Source: Paracoccaceae bacterium
GTDB taxonomy: Bacteria > Pseudomonadota > Alphaproteobacteria > Rhodobacterales > Rhodobacteraceae
Direction: 5' to 3'
DNA length: 64,000 bases
Assembly (NCBI GenBank): GCA_014872815.1
Contig: WKFK01000015.1
Span: 124,001-188,000, forward strand
Shown: piece after piece, positions 34,111 through 43,272 of the stretch
How the letters are laid out: every line of letters starts with the position of its first letter
Position numbering within the stretch: position 1 is the first letter of the stretch
Notes under the pieces: generated by a model
The model's database searches: none
What the model saw: the letters and a program-made list of their open reading frames with translations, nothing else
Told to the model about the DNA's origin: nothing
Made by a program: the position numbers and the translations under genes

Positions 34111-35487
34111 ATGCTCAATCTGCCTTTTGTGACCCAACCCTCTGCTCCAAGCGAGGCGAGCGCACCTAAAAAATCGACCGATCCAAAGCGGGAAAGTGAA
34201 GACTTTTCCAAGGCTTACGAAGCGTCGGACACAGGCAATGACCGCCCTTCTGAAGACGTGCAAGACACCCGCGCTCCTGATCAGGAACGTGCTGATAACG
34301 ACCGTGCGGATACTGATTCGCCTCGTGATCAAGACGGCAGGCAGGCGACGTCTGAGGACGGAAATCAGGATGCCGATGCGCCTGAAGATGCGGATTTTGC
34401 AGCTGTGGAAGTCGCCGAGGCGGTTGAAGATGCCCCTGAGACTGCGGCCCGGACGGATGACGTGAGACCGGCAAAAGGGTCTCCTGAGAACGCCGCGTTG
34501 ATGAAGTTGGCCGGTCAGTCTGAAGACAAAAAAGTACAACCCGCTGTACAGGCGGTACGGACCGCTGACCCAAAGCAGGGCACCTTGCCAGAGCAGGCGT
34601 CCGCGAAGGCAGTGGAGGCGGTTGAGGCGGCCAATAGCAAGGGGGCCAAACTTGCGGCAGAAACGCCAGAGGGATTGGACCCGATGCGGGTTCAAGTCCG
34701 TGCGCAAGTGAGCCAGCAGGTAGTTCAGTCCGCCCCGCAACAAGTGGTTCAAGACGTGGCAGCAGAGGATGCGGGCCGTCGGGGCGCCCTGCAACAGACC
34801 GTGGAAGCTGTGGATGAGGCACCAGCGCCAAAGCTGGAAACGCCTTCTGTGCCGACAACCTCCACAACGCAGCAAATGCAGGCCCGCGCTATCATGGAGC
34901 AGGTCAACGCTGGTATTCAGCAGATGAATTCGAAAGCGACAGATGTTCAGGCCTCCCAAGCCTTGGACATGGTCGTGGCCGCTGCGGACGAAACCACCAA
35001 CAGTTCCCGTTCGATCATGAGTGCTCAGGAAGCGGCCTCGCAAGCCCGGCTGACCAATAGCGCCCCTAACCCCGCGTATGTTGTACGACAGGTCGCAGAA
35101 GCCGTGAAAATGAGTGACAAGAACCTCATTGAGCTGGCGATGGATCCACCGGAGCTTGGCAAGGTGCGCATGTCCCTGTCCGAAGCCGGTGGGGTCATGA
35201 CCGTGAACATAGCGGCGGAAAACCAGGCCACCTCCGAACTGATGCGCCGTCACATTGATATGCTGCGCAAAGACTTCATGGAAATGGGCTACCAGGACGT
35301 GTCCTTCAGCTTTGAACAGCAAGGCAGTGACGGCCAAAACGCCCAATCCGGCAATGAATTTGGCCAAGGTGGTCAAGGCGGTGGCGCGCAGGGTGAAGGG
35401 CCACTTATGGCCGACGCCGCCACATTGGCTGCGCAACAGGCAGCGCCACAAACCTACGTAAATGGCGGCCTTGATATCCGCGTCTAG
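34111..35487 (+). CDS. fliK: Flagellar hook-length control protein FliK
   Basis: FliK is the secreted ruler that measures hook length and switches FlhB specificity. From ATG 34111 the protein has 458 residues. The first ~330 are low-complexity (Asp, Glu, Ala, Gln, Pro), as in other FliK. The conserved C-terminal domain is VRQVAEAVKMSDKNLIELAM, DPPELGKVRMSLSEAGGVMT and VNIAAENQATSELMRRHIDM, followed by a Gln/Gly-rich tail. An alternative GTG at 34087 adds eight residues, but its AGGAG is only two bases away. flgD follows after nine bases. Confidence 0.88.
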   Translation: MLNLPFVTQPSAPSEASAPKKSTDPKRESEDFSKAYEASDTGNDRPSEDVQDTRAPDQERADNDRADTDSPRDQDGRQATSEDGNQDADAPEDADFAAVEVAEAVEDAPETAARTDDVRPAKGSPENAALMKLAGQSEDKKVQPAVQAVRTADPKQGTLPEQASAKAVEAVEAANSKGAKLAAETPEGLDPMRVQVRAQVSQQVVQSAPQQVVQDVAAEDAGRRGALQQTVEAVDEAPAPKLETPSVPTTSTTQQMQARAIMEQVNAGIQQMNSKATDVQASQALDMVVAAADETTNSSRSIMSAQEAASQARLTNSAPNPAYVVRQVAEAVKMSDKNLIELAMDPPELGKVRMSLSEAGGVMTVNIAAENQATSELMRRHIDMLRKDFMEMGYQDVSFSFEQQGSDGQNAQSGNEFGQGGQGGGAQGEGPLMADAATLAAQQAAPQTYVNGGLDIRV

Positions 35488-35496
35488 GAGACAGTT

Positions 35497-36174
35497 ATGA
35501 CAACAGTTACCGGTACTTCAGCGGCAACCGCGCAACAGACCGCGGCATCGCAAAACACCACAAGCCAAGGCTCTGCTGCGCTTGCTTCAGACTTTGAAAC
35601 CTTCCTGACCATGCTGTCTGTTCAGATGCAGAACCAGGACCCGTTGAACCCGACGGATTCGACAGAGTTCGCGTCGCAGCTTGCTCAGTTCTCCACGGTT
35701 GAACAACAAACGTTGACCAATACGCTTTTGACCAATCTTGGCACGCAGCTTGGTGCGATGGGCATGGGGAACCTGGCAACCTGGGTGGGCATGGAAGCCC
35801 GCGTGACCGCGCCGGCCCATTTCACTGGTGAACCAGTCCAGGTGGTGCCCAATGCCAATGCGTTGGCTGTGGAAGCAACATTGATCGTCCGCGACGACTC
35901 CGGCACCGAAGTTCAGCGGTACGCCATTGACCCAAAAGCGGAGTCTGTGACGTGGTCCGGTATCGATGATGACGGCAATCCGTTCCCTGAGGGCAACTAC
36001 ACCTTTGTCACGGAAAGCCGCTCCAATGGTGAGGTACTGGATACGGTTTACAGCGACGTTTACATGCGCGTCACAGAGGCGCGGAACACCGATAGTGGCG
36101 TTGTTTTGATCTCTCCCGGCGGCATCGAATTTGCCGCGGATTCGGTTGTTTCTCTGCGCGAACCTGTCACCTAA
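35497..36174 (+). CDS. flgD: Flagellar hook cap protein FlgD
   Basis: FlgD scaffolds hook polymerisation. The 225 residues have a Ser/Thr/Ala/Gln-rich start, the conserved FETFLTMLSVQMQNQDPLNP and TDSTEFASQLAQFSTVEQQT, then a Tudor/Fn3-like hook-cap part (EATLIVRDDSGTEVQRYAID, SVTWSGIDDDGNPFPEGNYT). It forms an operon with fliK. The hook gene flgE, often next, is absent. The next gene, 61 bases on, is unrelated. Confidence 0.94.
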   Translation: MTTVTGTSAATAQQTAASQNTTSQGSAALASDFETFLTMLSVQMQNQDPLNPTDSTEFASQLAQFSTVEQQTLTNTLLTNLGTQLGAMGMGNLATWVGMEARVTAPAHFTGEPVQVVPNANALAVEATLIVRDDSGTEVQRYAIDPKAESVTWSGIDDDGNPFPEGNYTFVTESRSNGEVLDTVYSDVYMRVTEARNTDSGVVLISPGGIEFAADSVVSLREPVT

Positions 36175-36235
36175 GGCTTGCCTCTGTTGGGAACGTGAAA
36201 TAGCGTCGCGGCGCTCTGCTCAAAGGACCGCCGCG

Positions 36236-37114
36236 GTGACTGAATTGCCCTCTTCCCCCCCGGATTCCGTGCTTTCGGCGCTGGCCGACGCGGTCCCGCA
36301 CCATGCGACCCCGACAGGGTGGACGCTGTTGCATGGTGGGCGGACCAATACAGCATGGCATGGGACCTGCGAGGGCGCGTCTGACGTCGTGCTCAAGCTC
36401 TATGCAGGGGCAGCACGCAATCCTCTTTTTCCCAATGATCCAAATGCGGAGGAGACTCTGCTGAGGCTTTTGGCTCCGCGCGGCATTGCACCGACCTTTG
36501 TGGCAAGTTTCGACACAGACCATGGGCGCTGCAACCTCTATGAACACCTGCCCGGCGACACCTGGTATATGGACACGCCCGCTGTGGCGCGTCTGATGAG
36601 ACTGCTGCATATTTTGCCTGCACCGGAAGGATTGCGCAGCGCCTGCGATGGCTCCGCCGCTTTGGTGCGTCAGACATTGGAAATTGTCGGAAAATGCGGC
36701 GTTGTGCCGGCCTTTTTGTCTGATTTACCGGAGGGCGCCGTGCAACCAAGCGGGCGCCAAACCTTACTGCACGCTGACATTGTCCCGGGAAACGTGATTC
36801 AAACCGGCGGCAAACTAAAGCTGATTGATTGGCAATGCCCTGCGGTTGGCGACCCCTGCGAAGACATTGCCATTTTCCTGTCCCCGGCCATGCAGCAGCT
36901 TTATCGCGGGCGTCCCTTGTCGGAGCAGGAAACCGACGCGTTCTTTATTGCCTATGACGACGAGAACGTGGCCGAGCGTTACCGCCGATTGGCCCCATTT
37001 TACCACGCGCGTATGGCGGCCTATTGCCTTTGGCAGGTTGAGAATGATCGCCCGGCCTATGGGGACGGGTTGCAGCTTGAAGTGACCGCGCTTCAGAGGT
37101 CCTTGAGACCGTAG
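36236..37114 (+). CDS. APH/choline-kinase-like phosphotransferase
   Basis: From GTG 36236 (behind AAAGGA) the protein has 292 residues with an aminoglycoside/choline-kinase fold. The nucleotide-binding start is GWTLLHGGRTNTAWHGTC and VVLKLYAG. The catalytic loop is LLHADIVPGNVI (H-x-D-x4-N), and the metal-binding LKLIDWQCPAVGDPCEDIAI follows. The acceptor could be choline, ethanolamine, a thiamine precursor or another small alcohol; the sequence does not decide. The open frame to 36131 overlaps flgD and is not used. Its 3' end overlaps the convergent oxidase gene by 22 bases. Confidence 0.78.
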   Translation: MTELPSSPPDSVLSALADAVPHHATPTGWTLLHGGRTNTAWHGTCEGASDVVLKLYAGAARNPLFPNDPNAEETLLRLLAPRGIAPTFVASFDTDHGRCNLYEHLPGDTWYMDTPAVARLMRLLHILPAPEGLRSACDGSAALVRQTLEIVGKCGVVPAFLSDLPEGAVQPSGRQTLLHADIVPGNVIQTGGKLKLIDWQCPAVGDPCEDIAIFLSPAMQQLYRGRPLSEQETDAFFIAYDDENVAERYRRLAPFYHARMAAYCLWQVENDRPAYGDGLQLEVTALQRSLRP

Positions 37115-38418
37115 TAGAGATACCCCGGATACATCGCCAAACGGCGAAAGCGCCCGAAGGGGAACCGGCCGGGGGTGGCGCGCAGTATATCCGGGTGTAT
37201 TAGGGTCGTTTCCTGCAGGATATCCTGCGCAATCAAAGCGCCTGCGTAGCTGCCCATGGCGACGCCGTTGCCATGGTAGGCAAAGCCTGCATAGAGGTTG
37301 TCCACGCCGGGAACACGGCCAGCGAAGGGCGTTTGGCCACGGCTGTAGCAAACAAAACCGGACCAGTAGTACGGCGTTTCGATGTGTGACCAGGCTGGGA
37401 AGAGCCGCTCAAAATGCTGGCGGATGCGCAGCTTGATCTGGTCGCTGGTGCGTTTGGACGTGGAGAGCCCGCCGCGCATGCCAAAAAGGAACCGGTTGTC
37501 CGGCATGAGGCGGAAGTAATGCAGCAGGTTGCGGCTGTCATAGGACATTTGCCGCGAGGTCCAACCTTGCGCGGCCTGCTCTTCCGGTGTGATCGGTCGC
37601 GTGACAATCACGCTGGACTGTGCCGGAAGGAAGCGCCCAGCAAGCCACGGCGGGGTCGACTCGCTTGAGTAGCCATTGGTGGCGATCACCAGTTTTTTGG
37701 CAGTGACCTGACCTTGCGGCGTGGTGAGCTGCCACAGGCCACCCACCTGTTTGGTCTCCAACACAGGCGTATCGCCATAAACTGTAGCACCGGCGTTTTC
37801 AGCGGATTGGGCCAAGTTAGAGACGTATTTGCGTGGATTGAGGGCAAAACCAATAGGCGTTGTGATGGCCCCGTAGAACCCGCCACCAAAGCCACGGTCG
37901 GCGAGGTCTTCCTTGGCGATCACATCGATCGGCTTTTTGTAAAGCGTGGCGAGGTCTTCGGCGTCTTGCGCAAATCCAGCTGCAGCGCGGGCGTTGTGCG
38001 CCAACATGGTTTCGCCGTCGCTGTGCCTGTCTACGTCCCAATTGAACCGCGCCAGAAGTCCATCCACATGATCGACTGCGGTGCGTTCGGCGGTCATGTA
38101 ATCGGACAGAGCCAGTTCGCCAAATCGCCGTTTTAGAGACTTGTAAGACGCTTTGGCGCCGCCCAGGCAGCAGAAGCCACCGTTGCGCCCGGACGCGCCC
38201 CAACCAACTTGCTTTGCATCGAGCACGGTGACGTCGATCCCCGCCTCGGCCAGCTTAAGCGCGGCGTTCAGACCGGTGAATCCCGCGCCGATGATCGCAA
38301 CCTCTGTGGTCACATTGCCCGACAGAGCGGCACGAGCCGAAACAGGCACTGTTTCGGCCCAAAAGCTGTGTTCTACCGGACCGTCCGAGTAGGCAAACGG
38401 GTCGCAGATACGTTTCAT
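37093..38418 (-). CDS. FAD-dependent amine oxidase, PuuB-like (gamma-glutamylputrescine oxidase family)
   Basis: The 441 residues form a DAO-type flavoprotein. The Rossmann motif is EVAIIGAGFTGLNAALKLAE, then DAKQVGWGASGRNGGFCCLG. Substrate-domain marks are HYFRLMPDNRFLFGMRGG and YYWSGFVCYSRGQTPFAGRV. The FAD-closing region is NLYAGFAYHGNGVAMGSYAG. The C-terminal end FPFGRFRRLAMYPGYLYYGL matches the end of PuuB-type enzymes. PuuB oxidises gamma-glutamylputrescine, but no puuA-type synthetase is present in this window, so the exact substrate is open. It ends a minus-strand operon with the polyamine importer, overlapping potI by four bases. Confidence 0.82.
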   Translation of the reverse strand: MKRICDPFAYSDGPVEHSFWAETVPVSARAALSGNVTTEVAIIGAGFTGLNAALKLAEAGIDVTVLDAKQVGWGASGRNGGFCCLGGAKASYKSLKRRFGELALSDYMTAERTAVDHVDGLLARFNWDVDRHSDGETMLAHNARAAAGFAQDAEDLATLYKKPIDVIAKEDLADRGFGGGFYGAITTPIGFALNPRKYVSNLAQSAENAGATVYGDTPVLETKQVGGLWQLTTPQGQVTAKKLVIATNGYSSESTPPWLAGRFLPAQSSVIVTRPITPEEQAAQGWTSRQMSYDSRNLLHYFRLMPDNRFLFGMRGGLSTSKRTSDQIKLRIRQHFERLFPAWSHIETPYYWSGFVCYSRGQTPFAGRVPGVDNLYAGFAYHGNGVAMGSYAGALIAQDILQETTLIHPDILRATPGRFPFGRFRRLAMYPGYLYYGLKDL

Positions 38419-39233
38419 GCCAGCTTGTCTGCCGCCGCTTCCTCACGCCGTTGGCGCATCACGTTGCGCTTGTTGATCAGCGAGGCGGTGATCACGCCAA
38501 TCGCCACCACAAGGATCATGATGGTGGAAAGCGCGTTGATTTCCGGGCTGACGCCAAGGCGCACCGAAGACCAGATCTTCATCGGCAAGGTGGTGGCCGA
38601 GGGGCCGGAGGTGAAGGAGGCGATCACCAGATCGTCCAGCGACAGGGTAAAGGCCAGAAGCCAGCCGGAGATCACCGCGGGGGCGATGATCGGCAGGGTG
38701 ACGAGTCGGAAGGCTTGCACAGGGGAACATCCCAGATCGAGCGCGGCTTCTTCCAGGCTTTGGTCAAAGCTCACGAGGCGCGAGCTGACCACGACGGAGA
38801 CGTAGCACATCGCAAAGGTGGTGTGCGCCAACACAATGGTGAAAACGCCGCGGTCCATGCCAAGGCTGATGAACAGCAAAAGCAAAGACAGGCCGGTGAT
38901 GACTTCGGGCATCACCATGGGGGCGTAGATCATGCCGGAGAACAGCGTGCGACCCCGGAACCGCCCAGCCCGGACCATGACGATGGCCGCCATGGTGCCC
39001 AGGATCGTCGCGAGGCACGAGCTTAAGAAAGCGACTTTCACCGTCACCCATGCGGCGTCCAGAAAGGCGGTATTGCGCAGCACTTCACCGTACCATTTTG
39101 TACTGAATCCAGCCCAAACAGTGACAAGTTTGCTTTCGTTGAAGCTGTAGATGATGAGGATCACCATCGGCAGATAGAGGAAGGCAAAGCCAAACGTCAG
39201 CGAGGTGACGTTGAACCAGGTCATGCGTCTCAT
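38415..39233 (-). CDS. potI: Polyamine ABC transporter permease, PotI-like
   Basis: This inner-membrane permease of 272 residues (start ATG 39233, MRRMTWFNVTSLTFGFAFLY) has six TM segments, for example FAFLYLPMVILIIYSFNESK and VVVSSRLVSFDQSLEEAALD. The EAA loop that contacts the ATPase is EEAALDLGCSPVQAFRLVTL. ISGWLLAFTLSLDDLVIASF is the typical PotC/PotI region. It overlaps the partner permease and the oxidase by four bases each. The frame beyond 39233 lies in potH. Confidence 0.9.
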   Translation of the reverse strand: MRRMTWFNVTSLTFGFAFLYLPMVILIIYSFNESKLVTVWAGFSTKWYGEVLRNTAFLDAAWVTVKVAFLSSCLATILGTMAAIVMVRAGRFRGRTLFSGMIYAPMVMPEVITGLSLLLLFISLGMDRGVFTIVLAHTTFAMCYVSVVVSSRLVSFDQSLEEAALDLGCSPVQAFRLVTLPIIAPAVISGWLLAFTLSLDDLVIASFTSGPSATTLPMKIWSSVRLGVSPEINALSTIMILVVAIGVITASLINKRNVMRQRREEAAADKLA

Positions 39234-40117
39234 TGATCGGCCTCCCGCTGTTTCTGCTCGTTGCGCTGGAAGAGCACGATGGGGATGATCAGGATCAGCA
39301 AGAGCACGACAGCCACGGCGGAGGCCACCGGCCAATCGCGGTTGGAGAAGAACTCCTCCCAGAGGACTTTACCAATCATCAGGGTGCGGGAGCCGCCTAA
39401 GAGCGATGGGATCACAAATTCGCCAATGGTCGGGATGAAGACCAGGAAGCTGCCTGCGATGATGCCTTGCTTGGAAAGCGGGATCGTCACCAGCCAGAAA
39501 GCCGAGAAGCGGGAACAACCGAGGTCTTCGGCGGCTTCCAGCAGGCTGATGTCGAGCTTTTCCAATGCCGCGTAGATCGGCAGGATCATGAACGGCAGGT
39601 AGGTGTACACGATGCCGATGTAGACGGCGATGTTGGTGTTGAGAATCACCAGCGGTTCGTTGATCACGCCAATCCAGAGCAGCACCTGATTGAGGTAGCC
39701 TTCTTGGCTCAAAATCCCCATCCAGGAATAGACGCGGATTAGAAAACTGGTCCAAAATGGCAGGATCACCAGCATGAACAACATGGCGCGCCATTCTTCC
39801 GGCGCGCGGGCCATGCCATAAGCGATGGGATAGCCAACAAGCAGCGTCAACAGGGTCGAAATCACCGCAATCTTGAGGCTGGAGAGGTAGGCTTTCCAAT
39901 AAAGCGCATCCTCGGTCAGCCAGATGTAGTTCTCAAAATCCAGCTCGGCGAGGAAGGCTTTGAACCCGGCCCAGCCCTCGGCGATGTCCAGTGTTGGCGT
40001 GTAGGGCGGGATCGCCACCGCCAGATCGGACAGGGAAATTTTGAAGACAATGACAAAGGGCACAATGAAGAGTGCCAGCAGCCAAAGATACGGTATGGCA
40101 ATCAGCAGGCGGCGCAT
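39230..40117 (-). CDS. potH: Polyamine ABC transporter permease, PotH-like
   Basis: The 295-residue permease has six TM segments: IPYLWLLALFIVPFVIVFKI, LKIAVISTLLTLLVGYPIAY, AMLFMLVILPFWTSFLIRVY and others. The Asn/Glu-rich periplasmic loop after TM1 (DFENYIWLTEDALYW) is characteristic of PotB/PotH. EAA loop: EAAEDLGCSRFSAFWLVTIP. It lies three bases from the ATPase stop. Confidence 0.92.
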   Translation of the reverse strand: MRRLLIAIPYLWLLALFIVPFVIVFKISLSDLAVAIPPYTPTLDIAEGWAGFKAFLAELDFENYIWLTEDALYWKAYLSSLKIAVISTLLTLLVGYPIAYGMARAPEEWRAMLFMLVILPFWTSFLIRVYSWMGILSQEGYLNQVLLWIGVINEPLVILNTNIAVYIGIVYTYLPFMILPIYAALEKLDISLLEAAEDLGCSRFSAFWLVTIPLSKQGIIAGSFLVFIPTIGEFVIPSLLGGSRTLMIGKVLWEEFFSNRDWPVASAVAVVLLLILIIPIVLFQRNEQKQREADQ

Positions 40118-40120
40118 GGC

Positions 40121-41245
40121 TTAGCGCTCCAGAAAGACACCGGCGGTGTCTGTCCAGCTGAGCCACACCTTGTCTTCCCAAGTGAAGGCCCGGCGGGAAA
40201 TGCGGCGGTTGTTGGCGGATTGCGCCTTAATGATTTGGCCGCCTGCAAGCTTTACGTGATAGGTCGAAATGTTGCCAAGGTAGGCAATGTCATGCACTTC
40301 GCCCTGAATGGCATTGGCGGCGTTCTCGGGCTTTTCGGCAGAAATAGAGACTTTTTCCGGGCGAATTGCATAGTGCACGTCTTGCCCTTTTGTGGCCCCT
40401 TCCAGAGGCGAGCCAACAACGGCAGGTTGGCCTTCGGCCCAGTGCATGTGCAGCTTGTCGCCTTGCGGATCGGCCTTGCCGGAGAGCAGGTTCACGTCGC
40501 CGATGAAGTCCGCGACATAGGTGGAATTTGGCGCCTCATAGATCACATCCGGTGTGGACACCTGAATGATCTTGCCGTGATCCATCACCGCCACGCGGCT
40601 CGCCACGGTCATCGCCTCTTCCTGATCGTGGGTCACAATCACAAAGGTGGTGCCGGTGGTTTCCTGAATGTCCATCAACTCGAATTGAGTTTCCTGGCGC
40701 AGTTTTTTGTCGAGCGCACCAAGCGGCTCGTCGAGCAGCAGCAGTTTGGGGGCTTTGGCCAAGGACCGCGCAAGGGCCACACGCTGACGCTGGCCGCCGG
40801 AGATCTGGTGCGGTTTGCGGCGGGCAAATTTCTCGAGCCGGGTCAGACGCAACATCTCTTCGACGCGTTCGCCAATCTGGTCCTTGGGCATCTTGTCACG
40901 ACGCAGGCCAAAAGCGATGTTTTCCCAGATCGAGAGATGCGGGAACAGCGCATAAGACTGGAACATCATGTTCACGGCGCGCTTATTGGGCGGTACAGGT
41001 CCAATGTCTTCACCTGCCAGGAGGATTTGCCCTTCAGTGGGCGTTTCAAACCCGGCCAGCATGCGCATCATGGTGGTTTTGCCACAGCCAGAGGGACCAA
41101 GAAGGGCAAAGAACTCCTTCTCGAAGATGTCCACGGTCAGATCATCAATCGCCGTAAAGTCACCAAAGCGTTTGGTCACGTTCTGAAACTGAATGAGGGG
41201 TTTTGCGTTGGGGTCATCCCAAGGGGCAAAGACATCAAGCGCCAT
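40121..41245 (-). CDS. potG: Polyamine ABC transporter ATPase, PotG-like
   Basis: ATPase of the putrescine-type importer. The ATG at 41245 (MALDVFAPWDD), seven bases after GGAG, is preferred to the TTG at 41275. The ATPase motifs are complete: Walker A GPSGCGKTTMM, Q-loop FQSYALFPHLSIWENI, signature SGGQRQRVALARSLA, Walker B LLLLDEPLGALDKKLR and H-loop VIVTHDQEEAM. A TOBE domain ends the protein (GEVHDIAYLGNISTYHVKL). It serves as an internal control for the frameshifted second ATPase at 45052. Gap of 73 bases to potF holds a hairpin. Confidence 0.93.
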   Translation of the reverse strand: MALDVFAPWDDPNAKPLIQFQNVTKRFGDFTAIDDLTVDIFEKEFFALLGPSGCGKTTMMRMLAGFETPTEGQILLAGEDIGPVPPNKRAVNMMFQSYALFPHLSIWENIAFGLRRDKMPKDQIGERVEEMLRLTRLEKFARRKPHQISGGQRQRVALARSLAKAPKLLLLDEPLGALDKKLRQETQFELMDIQETTGTTFVIVTHDQEEAMTVASRVAVMDHGKIIQVSTPDVIYEAPNSTYVADFIGDVNLLSGKADPQGDKLHMHWAEGQPAVVGSPLEGATKGQDVHYAIRPEKVSISAEKPENAANAIQGEVHDIAYLGNISTYHVKLAGGQIIKAQSANNRRISRRAFTWEDKVWLSWTDTAGVFLER

Positions 41246-41278
41246 GGCAGGCTCCGGCAGTGTTGGAGAAGTCAAAAT

Positions 41279-41305
41279 AGGCCCGCGCAGCAGCTGCGCG
41301 AGCCT
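41279..41305 (-). terminator. Hairpin between potF and potG
   Basis: On the minus strand, AGGCTCGCGCAGC pairs with GCTGCGCGGGCCT (27 bases in all, about 11 bp of stem after allowing a loop) and ATTTTGA follows. Its location after the binding-protein gene suggests partial termination, raising SBP over ATPase/permease. Confidence 0.6.
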
Positions 41306-41318
41306 GGATCAATCGGGC

Positions 41319-42404
41319 TTAGGTGCCGGATTTGATTTTGGTCCACATACGGGTCACGACGCGCTGTACCTTTGGTGGGTACGGCGAGGTGGTGTAGAGG
41401 TTTTCCAGAGTGGCTTCATCCGGATAAATCGCCGGATCGCCAATCACGTCTTCTTCCAAGAGCGGCTGGGACGCCTTGTTGCCGTTGGCGTAGTAAACGT
41501 AGTTGGAGGCATCCGCCATGTTCTGCGCATCCATGATGAAGTTCAGAAATTTGTGCGCCGCTTCGGCGTTTGGCGCATCCGCTGGAATCGCCATTTGGTC
41601 AAACCACATCAGCGCACCCTCAGATGGCGCATTGTAGGCGATTTCGACACCGTTTTCAGCTTCGTCCGCACGGTCACGTGCTTGAAGAATGTCACCAGAC
41701 CAGCCCACGGCCACACAGATGTCGCCGTTGGCCAGCGCGTTGATGTACTCGGAGCTGTGGAACTTCTGAATGTACGGTGCAATTGCGGTGAACAGAGGTT
41801 CGGTTTTGGCAATCACGTCTTTGTCGTGGCTGTCAGGGTCCTCGCCCAAATACGCCAGCGCCGCCGGGATCATTTCATCCGCCGCGTCGAGCACGTGCAC
41901 GCCGCAAGACGCCAGCTTTTCCATGTTGGCCGGATCAAAGATCAGCGCGAGAGAGCCGATTGGCGCATCTTCGCCCAGCACTTCCTTCACCTTACCAACA
42001 TTCACGCCGATGCCGGTGGTGCCCCACATGTAGTTGATGGAATACTCATTGCCGGGGTCGTAGCTGCTTGTGCGGTCCGCAATCACATCCCACATGTTGC
42101 CCATGTTAGAGAGCTGGGATTTGTCGAGCTTCTGGAACGCGCCCGCTGCGATCTGGCGCTGCAGGAAAGTGCCGGATGGCACAACCACGTCATAGCCGGA
42201 GTTGCCCGCCAGCATTTTGGTTTCCAGAACGTCGTTGCTGTCAAACACATCGTAGATCAGCTTGATGCCGGTTTCGTCCTGAAACTTGGTCAGCAGTTCT
42301 TCGTCGATGTAATCAGACCAGTTGTAAACACGCACCTCTTCGGCGGTGGCAGCTGTCGCGCCAATCGCCAGTGAAGCCGCGAGTGCGATGAAGGATGTCT
42401 TCAT
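41319..42404 (-). CDS. potF: Polyamine ABC transporter periplasmic binding protein, PotF-like
   Basis: This periplasmic binding protein has 361 residues from ATG 42404. The signal peptide is MKTSFIALAASLAIGATAATAE; the mature protein begins EVRVYNWSDYIDEELLTKFQ, the PotF/PotD signature. KLIYDVFDSNDVLETKMLAG, GYDVVVPSGTFLQRQIAAGA and MWGTTGIGVNVGKVKEVLG follow, and AALAYLGEDPDSHDKDVIAK. Residue pattern fits putrescine or spermidine; specificity is not decidable by eye. First gene of its operon, divergent from the GntR gene. Confidence 0.93.
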   Translation of the reverse strand: MKTSFIALAASLAIGATAATAEEVRVYNWSDYIDEELLTKFQDETGIKLIYDVFDSNDVLETKMLAGNSGYDVVVPSGTFLQRQIAAGAFQKLDKSQLSNMGNMWDVIADRTSSYDPGNEYSINYMWGTTGIGVNVGKVKEVLGEDAPIGSLALIFDPANMEKLASCGVHVLDAADEMIPAALAYLGEDPDSHDKDVIAKTEPLFTAIAPYIQKFHSSEYINALANGDICVAVGWSGDILQARDRADEAENGVEIAYNAPSEGALMWFDQMAIPADAPNAEAAHKFLNFIMDAQNMADASNYVYYANGNKASQPLLEEDVIGDPAIYPDEATLENLYTTSPYPPKVQRVVTRMWTKIKSGT

Positions 42405-42456
42405 GATGTTCTCCCGTTGGACGCCAGGTTCAGACCCGGTCGCATTCTGTGAGATT

Positions 42457-42470
42457 AATTTGATCAAGTT
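42457..42470. promoter_or_regulatory. Candidate GntR operator, potF side
   Basis: AATTTGATCAAGTT is an imperfect palindrome around TTGATCAA, about 55 bases in front of potF and 82 bases in front of gntR. The first ten bases, AATTTGATCA, recur at 43273-43282 upstream of the aminotransferase. Confidence 0.4.
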
Positions 42471-42551
42471 TTTGCGTTATGGCAATATGCTTGTGCATTT
42501 TGCCGATGAATATACGTTCTAGCACATCGCATTGAGGAATGGATTGCACAA

Positions 42552-43268
42552 ATGGAAGGCACTGGGAAATTGGGACAAGGTTCTGAACACAACGACGAAA
42601 ACGCGCCGCGCGTCCCAGTGCATCAGCAAGTTTATGCGCAACTGCGAGAGGCCGTTTTATTTGGCGAGCTCGCGCCGGGTCAGGCGGTCACAATCCAAGG
42701 TTTGATCGAAAGAACCGGCGCAGGCATGACCCCAATTCGCGAGGCGATTCGCCGCCTGACGAGTGAAGGGGCTCTGGAGTTTCGCGGCAACCGCCGGGTG
42801 GTGGTGCCGATGCTGACCGCCGACGCCATTGATGACCTTATTTTCTTAAGGGAAACCGTAGAGTCCCGATTGGCTGCACATGCTGCTGAAAAGATCACAG
42901 CGCCGGATATTACGGCGCTCGAAAAGATCGATGCGCAGGTTGATGAGGCCATTACACGCGGGGATGTGTCAGCCTACTTGCGCCAGAACTTTGCCTTTCA
43001 CGCCAAGCTTTATGCGGTGGCAAATGCGCCTATTCTGATGGATGTAGCCAACAGCGTTTGGCTGCGCTTCGGGCCGTCTATGCGGGTGGTCTGCGGGCGT
43101 ATGGGCACGCAGAATTTGCCGGACAATCACAAGACTGCGCTGGATGCTTTGAAGGCAAAAGACGCGGAAGCGACCGCCAATGCGATGCGCGAAGATGTGG
43201 TTCAAGGCATGGAACAGATCCGCGAAGCCCTGCTGGATGGCACCGCTTTTAGCGACACGATTGACTAA
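42552..43268 (+). CDS. GntR-family (FCD-type) transcriptional regulator
   Basis: The 238-residue protein has an N-terminal winged helix (VPVHQQVYAQLREAVLFGEL, AGMTPIREAIRRLTSEGALE) and a helical FCD ligand domain with the metal-site pattern LRETVESRLA, FHAKLYAVANAPILMDV and DNHKTALDALKAKDAEATANA (quoted as HKTALDALKAKDAEAT). The final AMREDVVQGMEQIREALLDG is also typical. It is divergent from potF and co-directional with the aminotransferase, so it probably controls both. The ligand may be a polyamine or breakdown product, by context only. Confidence 0.9.
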   Translation: MEGTGKLGQGSEHNDENAPRVPVHQQVYAQLREAVLFGELAPGQAVTIQGLIERTGAGMTPIREAIRRLTSEGALEFRGNRRVVVPMLTADAIDDLIFLRETVESRLAAHAAEKITAPDITALEKIDAQVDEAITRGDVSAYLRQNFAFHAKLYAVANAPILMDVANSVWLRFGPSMRVVCGRMGTQNLPDNHKTALDALKAKDAEATANAMREDVVQGMEQIREALLDGTAFSDTID

Positions 43269-43272
43269 TCAG

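Noticed and set aside
34006-35451. 481-residue minus-strand open frame opposite fliK
   Set aside because: It is a mirror of the repetitive fliK coding sequence and has no recognisable domain.
36131-36235. Upstream extension of the kinase-like gene
   Set aside because: It overlaps flgD; GTG at 36236 has a good Shine-Dalgarno and matches the fold start.
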